A stretch of DNA of 64,000 nucleotides from Brachypterus glaber (lineage: Eukaryota > Arthropoda > Insecta > Coleoptera > Kateretidae). The DNA is taken from contig OY294044.1 in NCBI GenBank assembly GCA_958510825.1, positions 72,800,095 through 72,864,094 of the forward strand, written 5' to 3'. Of the stretch, positions 12,091-23,131 are shown piece by piece (position 1 is the stretch's first letter; every line of letters begins with the position of its first letter). Both the position numbers and the translations under genes were made by a program. The notes beneath the pieces were generated by a model. It was not told the DNA's origin. It saw only the letters and a list, made by a program, of their open reading frames with translations, and ran no database searches.

Positions 12091-12700
12091 TTCCACGTCA
12101 ACTAGCCCCTCAATCCGGAACTCATCTCTCCGATTTTGCTGAAATTTTGCATGTCCCCATAACTTAGTGTTTATATACCCCCATTAATGGCGTTTTGCAT
12201 AAAAATCGTTGGTTACTGAGATATTAGGTTGGGTCATTTTTTGCCTTTTTCAAAATCGGAAAACCACCATGTAATAAATTCGTAATAACTTAACTTCTAT
12301 TGAAGATACAGACTTTAATCGTATTGATTTTTAAAGAGAATCAAATTATGGTCTAGAAAATCCATTTTTTTAACCATTCTGACATTTCCAAGATGGCGGA
12401 CCGCCATCTTGGCAATGTCAGAATGATTAAAAAAAAGGATTTTCTAGACCATAATTTGATTCTCTTTAAAAATCAATATGATTAAAGTCTATATCTTCAA
12501 TAGAAGTTAAGTTATTACGAATTTATTACATGGTTGTTTTCCGATTTTGAAAAAGGCAAAAAATGACCCACCCTAATATCTCAGCAACCAACGATTTTTT
12601 TGCAAAACGCCATTAAAAAAACACTAAGTTATGGGGACATGCAAAATTTCAGCAAAATCGGAGAGATGAGTTCCGGATCGAGGGGCTAGTTGACGTGGAA
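12091..12700. mobile_element. Near-perfect 610-bp foldback element
   Basis: The ends are TTCCACGTCAACTAGCCCCT (12091) and its complement to 12700. The arms are about 300 bp with few mismatches and meet at a symmetrical centre CCAAGATGGCGGACCGCCAT near 12400. No coding capacity. Confidence 0.75.
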
Positions 12701-12728
12701 ATACGCACCTACAAAATTTTACAATGAT

Positions 12729-13533
12729 ATACCGGGTGTTTCAGGAAGGTGGTTAACTTTTTTACTTTTTATGTAGGATCGCGAAATTTGCAGGAGCTAT
12801 ATTATGTATAATTTAAGATTTTTTGACATGGTTAGACATTTTTTGCCACTTCCGGTTTCACCGGAAATAAATCGAACTTTTGATTTTTAAATGGAACACC
12901 CTGTATATTTTTACATATTTCTATTTAAAAATCAATTCTGAGAACAAGCATGTGCCACTTGTCAATTTTTGACAGGTCATGTCATTTTTAATTTAAATTG
13001 CTTCAATTAGCTTATTCACAATTGTTGGTCTAGTATCTTCAGAAAAATACTATTTTGATTTTTTTCCAAAACTCTAAATGTGGTAGGCTCTTAAAGGTTA
13101 GAAAATCATACTTTGGCCCATAAGTCATGTTTTTCAAATTGAAAGACGGTGGTTCATTAGGTTAAAATGAAAGAGAATTTTCTTACGAACATTTGGATAC
13201 TACACATAAATAGTTTATTTGAAAGAACTTGGCATTAAAACACAGATTTAAGATTTAACTAAAAAATTACATGACCTGTCAAAATTTGACAAGTGACACA
13301 TGCTTGTTCTCAGAATTGATTTCTTAATCAAAATATGTAAATATATACAGGGTGTTCCATTTAAAAATCTAAAGTTCGATTCATTTCCGGCGAAACCGGA
13401 AGTGCCAAAAAATTTCCAACTGTGTTAAAAAATCTTAAATTATACATAATATAGCTTCTGCAAATTTTAAGATCCTACCTAAAAAAGTAAAAAAGTTAAT
13501 GGGGGTAAACCACCTTCCTGAAACACCCGGTAT
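12729..13533. mobile_element. Mariner-like foldback MITE, TACCGGGTGTTTCAGGAAGG ends
   Basis: Exact inverted termini (ACCGGGTGTTTCAGGAAGG / CCTTCCTGAAACACCCGGT) are flanked by TA on both sides, as expected for Tc1/mariner-type target duplications. The arms extend for about 270 bp, with CAGGGTGTTCCATTT forming an inner second terminus-like pair. No transposase. Confidence 0.7.
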
Positions 13534-13540
13534 ATCCATA

Positions 13541-14741
13541 TATATATATATATATATATAAACGTAAATAAAGTATTTTTAACATTTGAAGAAAAACCCC
13601 TTAAAACTTAAATTTGGACTGATCAAAATAGTAAAGACTCTTTTCGAACCAATAAACTTTATCAATATTCTACAAAAACTCTCTAAGGTACAAGTTCTTT
13701 TACCAAACTAAAAGCATTTTTAGGGACGCTACTGATAAGATCTTAACAGAAAGAGTCATATTAAGGCATTCTATTCTTAATTTATCAAAAAGCCTGTTTT
13801 GTTTGCAGTTGTCACATAAAGCTTCTGTATACTTAGCTCAGAAAGCAACCTTACTATATTGCTGAAAGCCCCTTGAAATCTTAATCGATTTTCAAAAACT
13901 TGAAATTTACGTGAACCTGACATCCTAGGCCTATAGGATATCCTATAGGATTTCTACCACATAATTTAAAGGATAACTGAAAAGGTTAGATTTCGCCAAC
14001 AGTCTATAAGTTATAGAATATAACCTGCCTTATTGAAAACCTAATTTATAAAGGGCAGAAATTAATGTTCTAAAACGTTGCATATTACATAAATTTTCGC
14101 GTATAATAGGGAATAAAATCGAACTTTTACCACATATTTTTCATGGAAAATATAAGCAATTAAATTTAAATAATAAAATTGAATACAAATTAGATCATCC
14201 AGGAAAATTATAGCAAAAGTTCAATCTATCAATTAAAGTATTACGTACGTGGCTTTGTATTAAATTAAAGGTTGATTTGTGCATAAATTTACGAAGCTAA
14301 CCAGAAATATAAGGGCACGTCCACAGGCTCTTATGCGAGCGTTATAAGCCTGCACACAAGACATATGACAGCACATCAAGCCAATCACGGCATCGTTTTG
14401 TTATGTATTATGCTAGTTATGCTTTAAGCAATTTTATGTTTACACGGCGCATGCTTGGTTATAATTGTAACTTAGATTGCCTGTACCGAATCACTTATTT
14501 TAATTACGGGCGAAATTAAATAAAATAAGCTTGCGTATTGTAGGCATAAAATGAATTATATTTTAAGTTAGCTTCGTTAATTTTTGCATAAATGAACCTA
14601 AAGATTCTAAAGTAGTGGAAGTGAAGTGGTAGTGTGTCACACTAAGTGTGAAGTGGTGTATTGGAAAGTGGGCGAGTGGAAAGTAATGGCAAGTGAGGTG
14701 GTATATGCAGTAGAATTTTATGTGTAATTCATAATGAATTG
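13541..14741. other. AT-rich sequence with relic of element family B
   Basis: A short (TA)n run is at 13540-13560, and a degraded copy of the element B interior (CACATCAAGCCAATC) is at about 14320-14470. Nothing else is recognised. Confidence 0.35.
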
Positions 14742-15215
14742 TTCATTAGCACGGGCGGATCGAAGTAGCCATTACCGGGGGCATGCAAAAATTAGAATTT
14801 AAAAAAAACCCTTTTTTTTAAGTAAATAGACACTTTAAACTATTGTTCACCAAGCGGAATGTCATGTCGACGCTGTTAATACTCAGTGTCATGGTCCATG
14901 ACTCATGGAGAAGGACTTTTTTTTTTTTGAAAATTGTTTCTCTTTTCAAAAAACGAATAGTTAAAAAGTCCAAACGAATAGTTAATACAAAAAGATTGTT
15001 TTTTCTTATTCGTTTTTTGAAAAGGGAAACAATTTTCAAAAAAAAAAAAAAAATTAGATTTTAAGCATTCACGGCCATTAAGATATAAAGAACTTTCACT
15101 TTCGGGTTTAGACCGTGTTAATGGATTTTCACTTTCCGACGTTTCGTCTCTTACTACTAGAGACATCTTCAGGGATTAATCTGAAACTAAGTTTCGAATC
15201 AACTTGTGTCACTAT

Positions 15216-16022
15216 TTATGACGAGTTTTGGTTATTCACCCTTGACGAGGTTTTTCCTATCAAAGACTTCCATATTGCAGGTAAGTGGTAACCAGTGTCC
15301 CGATTGATATTGTTAGGATGCTTGATGATTTCTATCGATTCCTGTATCTTCCTTGGCATTTTTCTGTTTTCTGTTAATATTTGTTTTGTTTCAGACAAAT
15401 TGATTTTATGACCTGTTTCATGTACATGTTCGGCTACTGCCGATAAGGAAATTTGTTTCTTTCTTATATTGCGCTCATGCTCTTGAAGTCTTGTAGAAAT
15501 TTTTCTCTTAGTTTCACCTATGTAAACCGTACCACAGAAGCAGGGTATTTTATATACGCCTTCTGAACTCAGGGGTATTTTGTCTTTTGTTGAAGTCAAA
15601 CATTGACTTAATTTTTGGTTGGACCGAAATATAGGCTTAATATTTGACTTCTTCAAAAGTTTACCTATTTTATCCGTGATACCGCTTACATAGGGAAGTA
15701 TAACTTGTGTCTGTCTGTCATTGTCACTATTGTCCTGTTGTTTGGGTCTGGGATTTCTGTATTTGTATATGGTCTTATTAATGTCTTTTTTGTTATAACC
15801 GTTCATGGTCAAGGCTTTGGTTAGTTTAAGGAGTTCTGTGTCTAGGGAATTCTTGTCTGAAATCATGAAAGCCCTATGAACAAGTGAATTAACTACCGAG
15901 CGTTTTTGAGAGGGATGGTGATGTGAAAATGCGTTTAGGTATCTGTCAGTGTGGGTTTTCTTCCTGTATACCGAGTGTCCTATTGAGCCATTTTCCGTTT
16001 TGTAAACCAAAACGTCCAAAAA
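15216..16022 (-). pseudogene. Penelope-like protein, C-terminal RT end plus GIY-YIG endonuclease (5'-truncated)
   Basis: The frame begins abruptly with FLDVLVYKTENGSIGHSVYR, the conserved end of the Penelope reverse-transcriptase palm, then HTDRYLNAFSHHHPSQKR and a linker. A GIY-YIG nuclease follows: GVY at about residues 154-156, CFCG, VYIGET at 165-170, and an AVAEHVHETGH block at 194-204. Intact elements encode the full RT upstream and use the nuclease to nick target DNA. Here the catalytic RT motifs are missing, so the fragment cannot mobilise itself. The frame is otherwise open for 267 codons, suggesting fairly recent insertion. There is no true Met start (the first codon after the junction Phe is TTG). 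Confidence 0.82.
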
Positions 16023-16384
16023 TACCCCTGAGTTCAGAAGGCGTATATAAAATACCCTGCTCCTGTGGTACGGTTTACATAGGTGAAACTAAGAGAAAAA
16101 TTTCTACAAGACTTCAAGAGCATGAGCGCAATATAAGAAAGAAACAAATTTCCTTATCGGCAGTAGCCGAACATGTACATGAAACAGGTCATAAAATCAA
16201 TTTGTCTGAAACAAAACAAATATTAACAGAAAACAGAAAAATGCCAAGGAAGATACGGGAATCGATAGAAATCATCAAGCATCCTAACAATATCAATCGG
16301 GACACTGGTTACCACTTACCTGCAATATGGAAGTCTTTGATAGGAAAAACCTCGTCACGGGTGAATAACCACAACTCGTCATAA
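16023..16384 (+). pseudogene. Penelope-like GIY-YIG domain, second (inverted) fragment
   Basis: The plus-strand copy starts inside the linker (IPLSSEGVYKIPCSCG) and runs through VYIGETKRKISTRLQEHERN to the same C-terminus as the minus-strand copy (SSRVNN then HNSS). It differs at only a few residues, such as SCG for FCG and REE-type changes near RKIRESIE. The open frame upstream of 16023 is antisense of the other fragment and not real protein. Only the nuclease domain is present. Confidence 0.8.
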
Positions 16385-16739
16385 ATAGTGACACAAGTTG
16401 ATTCGAAACTTAGTTTCAGATTAATCCCTGAAGATGTCTCTAGTAGTAAGAGACGAAACGTCGGAAAGTGAAAATCCATTAACACGGTCTAAACCCGAAA
16501 GTGAAAGTTCTTTATAAAAAAATTTAGTCTTTCTCTATGAGTCATGGACCATGACCAAGTGACTCACTGAGTATTAACAGCGTCGACATGACATTCCGCT
16601 TGGTGAACAATAGTTTAAAGTGTCTATTTACTTGAAAAAAGAGTTTTTTTGAATTCTAATTTTTTAATGCCCCCGGTAATGGCTACTTCGATACGACCCG
16701 TGTTTATTAGCCTAAACTTGAAATAACCTAAATTTTATT

Positions 16740-17067
16740 AAAATCATTTTCGTGGAAGAGTGTATCCTCAAAACTGTTTTAGAAAATTAAAAGTTCTAAT
16801 TCCAATTCCAAAAAAAAATTCTCTTTAAAATTTATAAAAAAATTACTTTACATGTTCAACAGTTTCACTTTAAAATTTAACATCGCACAGTAAAAAAATA
16901 TAAATATTCATGATTCACTTAAAACTTTACTATTAAAGTAATATTTTCATGAAACAACATAAAATAAAATAAATCAAGTCCTGTGCATATCTATGGTAGC
17001 AGGCTGATGCATGAATAAATCCGCCGAAGCGGCCACATCCGCCTCTTATAAAGAACAAGCTGCGACT
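16740..17067 (-). promoter_or_regulatory. Repeat 5' end with initiator + DPE-like promoter (copy 2)
   Basis: On the minus strand TTCAGTCGCAG places A+1 at 17067, and GGATGT falls exactly at +28 to +33 (17040-17035), a full match to the RGWYVT downstream promoter element. Homology to 52261 onward starts at this A and continues for 200 bp or more (CTTCGGCGGAT, GATATGCACAGGACTTGATT). Sequence upstream of +1 is unrelated. Confidence 0.55.
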
Positions 17068-17079
17068 GAAAAAATTAAA

Positions 17080-18363
17080 AGTTATTTGGTCATTGACCAA
17101 TGTTCAATAAGAACATGTAATAAACTTTAAAATGATCTATAACACAACCCCCCTTTCCATTTAAAAACTGGTTAAATTAAACAGAAATGCGTTTATTATA
17201 AATTTTAAGGCATAGCGGGTGTAATAAAAGAAAATTTATTATTATCAGATCCCATTTAAAATTAAAAACACATTTTAAGGCACATTGGTTAATATCAGAT
17301 AAAAAAATTGAGGGTAAGCGAGTATTTTTATTGTCAAATTCGTTTCTAGCGCCAAAAAATACAAGAAAGATAATATAATCGTGTTATTTTAATTGTTTTT
17401 GTGGTTCCACGGCTAGCCTTAAAAAATATAAATGAAAAGTCAAACCACCCCGGATTTTTTGATTTTAGGTTGTTTTTGGGACATTTCCAAACAGTTTTTG
17501 ACAAAATTTGAAATCGCTCACGAAGCCGTTTTTAAATAAAGTCATTCTTCTTCTTCTTCTTCTTTTTCTTCAAATGTTTCCTGACATCGCAATACGGAGT
17601 TTTTTCTATGACACACCCTATAGCATAGGTACTATCCATGATACTCAATATAATCACGCCTACTTTGTTAATGTCCAAAATTACGGTCGTCTTATTTTGG
17701 ATATTAATAAAGTGGCACACGCCTACGTCCAAATGGTCGTGATTTTCAGCCCCTAGAAAAATCCCTATATTTTGTATAGGGGTCAAAAAATTTACCAACA
17801 TTCCTTTATTAAACTTTATTAATTTCCCATTCTTAAAATTTTCCACATTAGTGGTTTTATATATTTAAAAAAGTAAAATTGGAAAATAACAAAATTAAAA
17901 CTTAAAAGCCAAACGGGCCCGGCTCAACATTTTTTAAAATAATCTGAATTTTTGCAGGTGAGATGCTCTAAATATTCTCCACATTTTTTTTACTAGTCCT
18001 CCTGGATTTTCTCGCTGGCCTTTTTCGGCCCGGCCTATTGTATAATCTTTGAAAATCTGCAAAGCTTATAATTTTAGCTTTTGATTCAATTGAAAAATTG
18101 TCAATAAATTTATTTAAAAATAAACAATAAATAAAAACTTAAAACGCTGTTATTTTATATAAAAGCTTTTTTTGTGAATCAAAATATGTGGAAATAAATT
18201 TTATATTATTTTATTTATCAATAATAACATAAATTGAAAAATATGTTAAAAGGATGTTTAATGGAATATTTCCTCTGTATTTTTTTTATAATATAGGTAT
18301 ATCAAATAAATGTTTAAATATATTTATATAAACTTTTTCCACGATAAAAGCTTTTATTAATTA
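17080..18363. other. AT-rich sequence with an imperfect foldback near 17600-17760
   Basis: GCCTACTTTGTTAATGTCCA pairs with the complement of GGATATTAATAAAGTGGC around 17690, which creates two facing open frames of no known family. The remainder is unannotated. Confidence 0.35.
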
Positions 18364-19073
18364 CACTGGTCGACAAAAAAAAAACATATGCCTCCATTTT
18401 GTCTGATATGTCATTTTTGATGTACTTTTTGATGCTGAACACGAATTTGACCTCCATTTGTTGACTTTGGTTCGGGATTCGGAGATAAATGCTACTGATT
18501 TTTTGAAAAAAAGTTAAATATTGTTATTTTTTTTCCACAAACATTATACATTTATAATATGCAGTTTTTCCCTTATATCCCAGGACAGAAAATTTCAATC
18601 TCAAATCCGTTTTCACATAGTTAATTAGTAATAAAAAATTAACAAATTAAGCTATTAAACAAATTAAGATCTTTAGCAATAACTGAGAAATAGGCACATA
18701 ATTAATGAGTAATAAAAAATTAACAAATTAAGCTATTAAACAAATTAAGATCTTTAGCAATAACTGAGAAATAGGCATGTAAAAAACGTTTAACTTTTTT
18801 TAAGTTTTTTGAACTTTTTTCGAAAACCGTTAAAAATATCTAAAAAAACGAAATATTTTTAAAATCTGAGTAAAAACTGCATTTTACAGGTGTATAATGT
18901 TTGTGGAAAAAAAAAGATATTAAACTTTTTTTTTCAAAAAATCAGTAGCATTTATCTCAGAATTTCAAACCAAACTTAACAAATGCAGGTCAAATTCGTG
19001 TTCAGCATCAAAAAGTACATCAAAAATGATATATCAGACAAAATGGAGGCATATGGTTTTTTGTCGACCAGTG
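18364..19073. mobile_element. Foldback TIR element, CACTGGTCGACAAAAAA ends
   Basis: CACTGGTCGACAAAAAA at 18364 mirrors TTTTTTGTCGACCAGTG at 19073. The arms match over 200 bp, including GATGCTGAACACGAATTTGA and AAATCAGTAGCATTTATCTC in inverse. An internal tandem duplication of about 80 bp (AAGCTATTAAACAAATTAAG at 18651 and 18731) post-dates its birth. TTTTATTA lies near both ends but not symmetrically. Confidence 0.7.
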
Positions 19074-19179
19074 TTTTATTATTTCGTTTGTAAGGACATG
19101 GCGTATTTTTTACGCCGCCAAATTTTAAATGAACAAGTGAAAAATCACTGTCCAACATACCAACTTCTCCGCTCGGATT

Positions 19180-20275
19180 TAGGGCTTAAACTGAATGTCC
19201 GAAAGGTACTGAGACGCGGAAAGCCGTAGTGATGTTTTCTTTTTTTTAGTCATCAAAATTTCTGGCAGTGGTAAAAAAAAATTTTTGGATGATGAAGTTT
19301 TTTTTTAGTTATCAAAATTTTTGAAAAAAAAATGATTTTTGACACTGTCTGTAGCTAAAGTAAGTAAACACTTGAAACATTATTTCACTAACTGGCCTGT
19401 CATGTCGAAGTTGTTTTGCTTTTTTTGTTTTCCTTTTTCCGAAAAAGTAAATATTAAAAAACAATTAAATTGACACCTCCCCAAAGTTTCTCAAGTCCGC
19501 AAATATTTGCATTCATTCGGCAAATGTTTGAATCATTCTGCAAAACTCTTTTTTGCTTTTTTTAGAAGGAAGACGTGTTTTTTTTTAGTCATTAAAATGT
19601 TACTATGCAATAACATCGTCGACATGCAAATACAGTAAGTAAAACATAGTTCAAAGCGTCTACTTTAAAAACTTTCTTTTAAAATTGTAATTTTTGCAAG
19701 CCCCCCGTAATGGATACGTCGATCCGAGCTCTATTAATAAGTTAACACGTATAACTTTAACTAAAAGATTGAAATAAACAGTGCATTGCGAATATTATTC
19801 ATTTATCATCATCAGTACCTAGCGAAGCAGTAATACAAGACAACATATAAACTCAGACCTCACTGGATCATTAACTATATAGCCTCTCCCAGCCAGAAGG
19901 TCGTATCTAGGGCCGGACATAAAGGAGATATTGGGGGGGGGGGGGCGGAGGGGTTAGTGACACCTCCCCAAAGTTCCTTAAGTCCGCAAATATTTGCATT
20001 TATTCGGCAAATGTTTTAATCATTCGGCAAAACTCCAGAGACGTGCAAGTTTAAAATTTTTGTCAGGGGTAAAGCTTGTTTGAAAGGTGAAAGGATTTTT
20101 TTCTGTTCTTTAGTCATCAAAATATTTGTCAGGGGTAAAGCCTTTTTTAGAAGGAAGAACTGTTTTTTTTAGTCATTAAAATTTTCGTCAAGGGTAAAGC
20201 TTTTTTGAGATCAAAACTATTGGCTACCTTTTGACCACTATTCGGCATTTTTACCAGTCACATCCCCCCAATGAA
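19180..20275. repeat. Degraded TIR/hAT-like repeat cluster
   Basis: The phrase TTTAGTCATCAAAATTT plus GTCAGGGGTAAAGC recurs about five times between 19240 and 20200. An 80-bp block (ACACCTCCCCAAAGTT, AAGTCCGCAAATATTTGCAT) is directly repeated at 19471-19551 and 19961-20033. A poly-G run (about 19930-19945) precedes it. A terminus like that of the 14742-16710 element is at about 19690-19735. No intact element can be drawn. Confidence 0.45.
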
Positions 20276-20860
20276 ATTGCCTAAATACGACCTGACAATT
20301 TTAAGAAATTTAAACTAAGATACTTCTTTGCACTTTACTTGAACTCATACTGTGAAAAAAGTCGTAGGTATATTACATTTTGAGAAATTAATTTACTTAT
20401 ATAAAAAAAATGATATCGATTTTCTCAAAACAAAAACAAAAATGCAGATACGACTTTCTCTACTAGAACGGCATTATAAATTGCATCGTGTCCCAATCTT
20501 ATTTGCCTAAGCTGTATCTCATAGACAGATTTAATTAATAGAATAGAATAAGAAATAATTTAAGATTCTCTAAAACAAGTCTTCTTTTAAAAAACTTCTT
20601 TATGCCCTTAAAATTAAAACTTTGTCTTAAGAAATTTTCGTTCAAAATAATTTTTCTTGCTATATCACACTGGTCTGGAAACAATTTTTAGCTCAACTTT
20701 CATATAACCCATTTTTTTTTCATAATTATATTATTTAGAGCTTCAACATCTTTTCAACACCAAATTTTAAAAAATCTATCGATTTATTTTTGAGAAAAAA
20801 GATTTTCATTTATTTTAACAAAGAGATATTTAAAAATTATTTCAGATATTCAGATTTTAA
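20276..20860. other. AT-rich sequence, nothing recognised
   Basis: No feature supported. Confidence 0.35.
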
Positions 20861-21380
20861 CCCTTTCGCACCGGACTTGTTTGAATTTCGAAAACTTTTT
20901 TTGTGTATACAATAAAATGCTATGCAAAAGTACAAATCAAGTAATTTTTTTTAAATGTTTTTTTATAAAAAATGAGTGGGATATGTTTGTCCCAATATAA
21001 AATATTATGTGACCCTGCACAAACAAACCCAGTTGTGTCTCAAATTAAAAAAATTAAAATTTCGGATTCTTATGTAAACAACTTTTCTACATAAGAATAT
21101 GACAAGAAAAGAAACTCGTTAATTTGACACACTAACTGGGTTTCTTTGTGCAGGGTCAGATATAGTGTTTTAAAGCTGCACAACTATATCCCATTAGTAA
21201 ATTACAGTAAAGTATTGGTATCACTTGATATTAAGTTTGGAATATAAAACACTAGTATGTCCATGTTGTGTGCATTTTAAATGTTCTTTTTGGCTATAGG
21301 GGATATGTATGTCCCTACAGGAGCGAAAGGTATTTTTAAACATTTGCTGGGACATACATGTCCCTACAGGAGCGAAAGGG
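20861..21380. mobile_element. piggyBac-like MITE with TTAA target duplications
   Basis: CCCTTTCGCACC begins at 20861 after TTAA (20857-20860). GGAGCGAAAGGG ends at 21380 before TTAA (21381-21384). TTAA duplication plus CCC termini is diagnostic of the piggyBac superfamily. The right terminus is duplicated: ATGTCCCTACAGGAGCGAAA occurs at about 21311 and again at 21357. No transposase remains. Confidence 0.8.
21010..21166. mobile_element. Small hairpin MITE nested in the piggyBac-like element
   Basis: GACCCTGCACAAACAAACCC and its imperfect complement GGGTTTCTTTGTGCAGGGTC bound about 155 bp with paired arms. Confidence 0.6.
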
Positions 21381-21676
21381 TTAAGTCAAAAAATGAGAAA
21401 AAAGTTTTTATGGACGTTTGAGCTAAATTGCTTTTTAAGGGAGCTAGCGTACTTTTAAAGAGCATTTTTAGAATATTTATCACTTCATATCTCAGAAAGG
21501 ATTTAACTATTTTTATAAATAATTGATTTTTATTCAATTTAACAAAGTAGCTGTGAATTAAAAAAGGTGACTTTGCCTCATAGAACAATCTTTTTTCTCT
21601 AAATTGATGTAAAAATACCAGCTTTTCGAATATGAAAAAATCATTCTCCTAAACGTAATTGCAACAAAGTTATTTA

Positions 21677-22470
21677 TTTATTTGGGTGTGTAAGTTGATG
21701 CACATTTGAGCTGGGAAACGCATATAAGTGATATTGCTGCTAAAATTAGGAGTGCCCACTTTGTAATTTGGAATCTTAAAAGTCTAGTTAACCAAAACAA
21801 GTTATTACTATACTATAATGCTTATATACGGAGTAGACTCGAACATAATATTAATATATGGGGCGCATCCACCTTTATTGAAAGGTTATTTATTCTACAA
21901 AAAAAGATAGTTCGAACCATATCCAGTATTAAATATAGAGACCATTGTAAACCATATTTCATAAAATTAAAAATTCTAACTATCTATTCTCTCTATATAT
22001 ATAATATTTGTGTTTTTGGACGTATGAATAGTCATCTCTTTATAAAAAATTCTGATGTAAACACTGGTTTAGTAACAAGACACCACAACATGTTTTCTTT
22101 TCCGAAACACACCACCACATTTTTTGAAAAAAGTCCTTATTACATGACTGTAAAAATATTTAATAAGCTACCTAAAACAATTAGGAACATAAACTCAGAC
22201 ATTATTTTTAAAGTTAAACTAAAAGAATTTCTTTTAGAAAAAGCCTATTACTCTCTTGAGGAGTATTTCAATGAAAATTTTAATTCTGTATAGTTCAATT
22301 TAAATGTTTATTTATTTTAATATTTTTAATGTCTGTGTTTATCTACATATAATACTATGTGTATTAATTTTTGTATTTAAGTATATACAACTCTGACGAC
22401 CCTATATTTAGTTTTCTAGATCCACGGGGGATTTTAACTTTATCTTTATCTTTATCTTATTGCCCAACAG
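21677..22470 (+). pseudogene. Non-LTR retrotransposon, C-terminal end of reverse transcriptase (5'-truncated)
   Basis: The 195-codon frame at 21706-22293 reads SWETHISDIAAKIRSAHFVI, LLLYYNAYIRSRLEHNINIWG, RLFILQKKIVRTI and HCKPYFIKLKILTIYSLYI. This is the characteristic region after the RT palm in jockey/CR1-type elements. It is preceded by a remnant of the LGV.ID.HLSW motif interrupted by a stop (TGA near 21694). The 3' part after the stop ends near 22440-22460 in a (TTTATC)n tail, as non-LTR elements do. The catalytic FADD box and endonuclease are absent, so the copy is dead. Confidence 0.75.
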
Positions 22471-22489
22471 CTAGTGTCAAACAGGACAG

Positions 22490-22491
<2 letters not shown>

Positions 22492-22561
<70 letters not shown>
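22492..22561. repeat. (TA)n microsatellite
   Basis: About 35 uninterrupted TA units. Confidence 0.95.
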
Positions 22562-22562
<1 letters not shown>

Positions 22563-22599
22563 CAAAATGTACTTAATTAATATTGCTTAATATGAACCT

Positions 22600-23100
22600 T
22601 AACTTATCAAAATTTATATCACAGAGCTTAGAAATATCATTGAAGTGCAACTGCAAATAATATAAATAGGAGAAAGAAACAAAATGTTGGTTCTAGCTCG
22701 GGAAGTATAAAAAGTAAGTTCGTTTCTAGAATTAGCTCTCGGTATCAGAAATTCTACTTTGTTTAACCAATATGTACAATCCAACTTATTATGTAGTAGT
22801 TTAAAAAGAATACATATAGATGATGCTTTGCGTCTGTGTTCTAGTGATTTAAAATTAAGTCTTAACAAAAAGGCTGTGTGGTCGGTACCCTGAGATGGAT
22901 AACGACCGTCTTCTTTAAAACACACGTATTTTAAGAAACGTCGTTGAACACCTTCCACTTCTTCCTTATGAGTATCATAGTATGATTACCAAATTATAGA
23001 GCAATATTTTAATTTGGATCTAATAAGTGAATGATATAATAAATTGAGGCTAGAAAAGTTCTAGTATCCTTGATTACAAATCCTAATAACCTGTTGGAAG
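22600..23100 (-). pseudogene. Non-LTR (jockey-like) RT C-terminal fragment
   Basis: The minus-strand frame from 22958 gives EGVQRRFLKYVCFKEDGRYP, then FKSLEHRRKASSICILFKLL, and the block RANSRNELTFYTSRARTNIL. This is the conserved tail of jockey-clade reverse transcriptases. Sequence up to about 23100 looks like the decayed continuation upstream. A (TTA)n run is at 23100-23131. It is a different family from the fragment at 21.7-22.3 kb. Confidence 0.7.
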
Positions 23101-23131
23101 ATTTTAATTATTATTATTATTATTATTATTC

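Larger units (their letters stand above)
15090..16517. mobile_element. Penelope-like retroelement, head-to-head pair of 3' fragments
   Basis: About 490 bp at 15090-15580 is repeated in inverse orientation at 16020-16517. Both outer ends share ACTTTCGGGTTTAGACCGTG, TTAATGG and the CTGAAGATGTCTC...GAGACGAAACGTC stem. The two fragments meet at 16022/16023. Inverted and 5'-truncated arrangements are common products of Penelope insertion. Confidence 0.75.
14742..16710. mobile_element. TIR element with 8-bp near-duplication, hosting a Penelope insertion
   Basis: The inverted ends CACGGGCGGATCGAAGTAGC (14750) and GGCTACTTCGATACGACCCG (to 16700, then TG) are flanked by TTCATTAG and TTTATTAG, a 7/8 match. 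The arms continue inward through CATTACCGGGGGCAT, ATTGTTCACCAAGCGGAATG and GTCATGGTCCATGACTCAT sequence. The 8-bp duplication size fits hAT or P elements. A related right end is near 19610-19735. Confidence 0.6.

Noticed and set aside
15923..16022. N-terminal extension of the plus-strand GIY-YIG frame
   Set aside because: This part is antisense of the minus-strand Penelope frame; the real plus-strand fragment starts after the junction.
17508..17846. Facing ORFs with repeated DINKV-type peptide
   Set aside because: Caused by an imperfect palindrome; no family resemblance.
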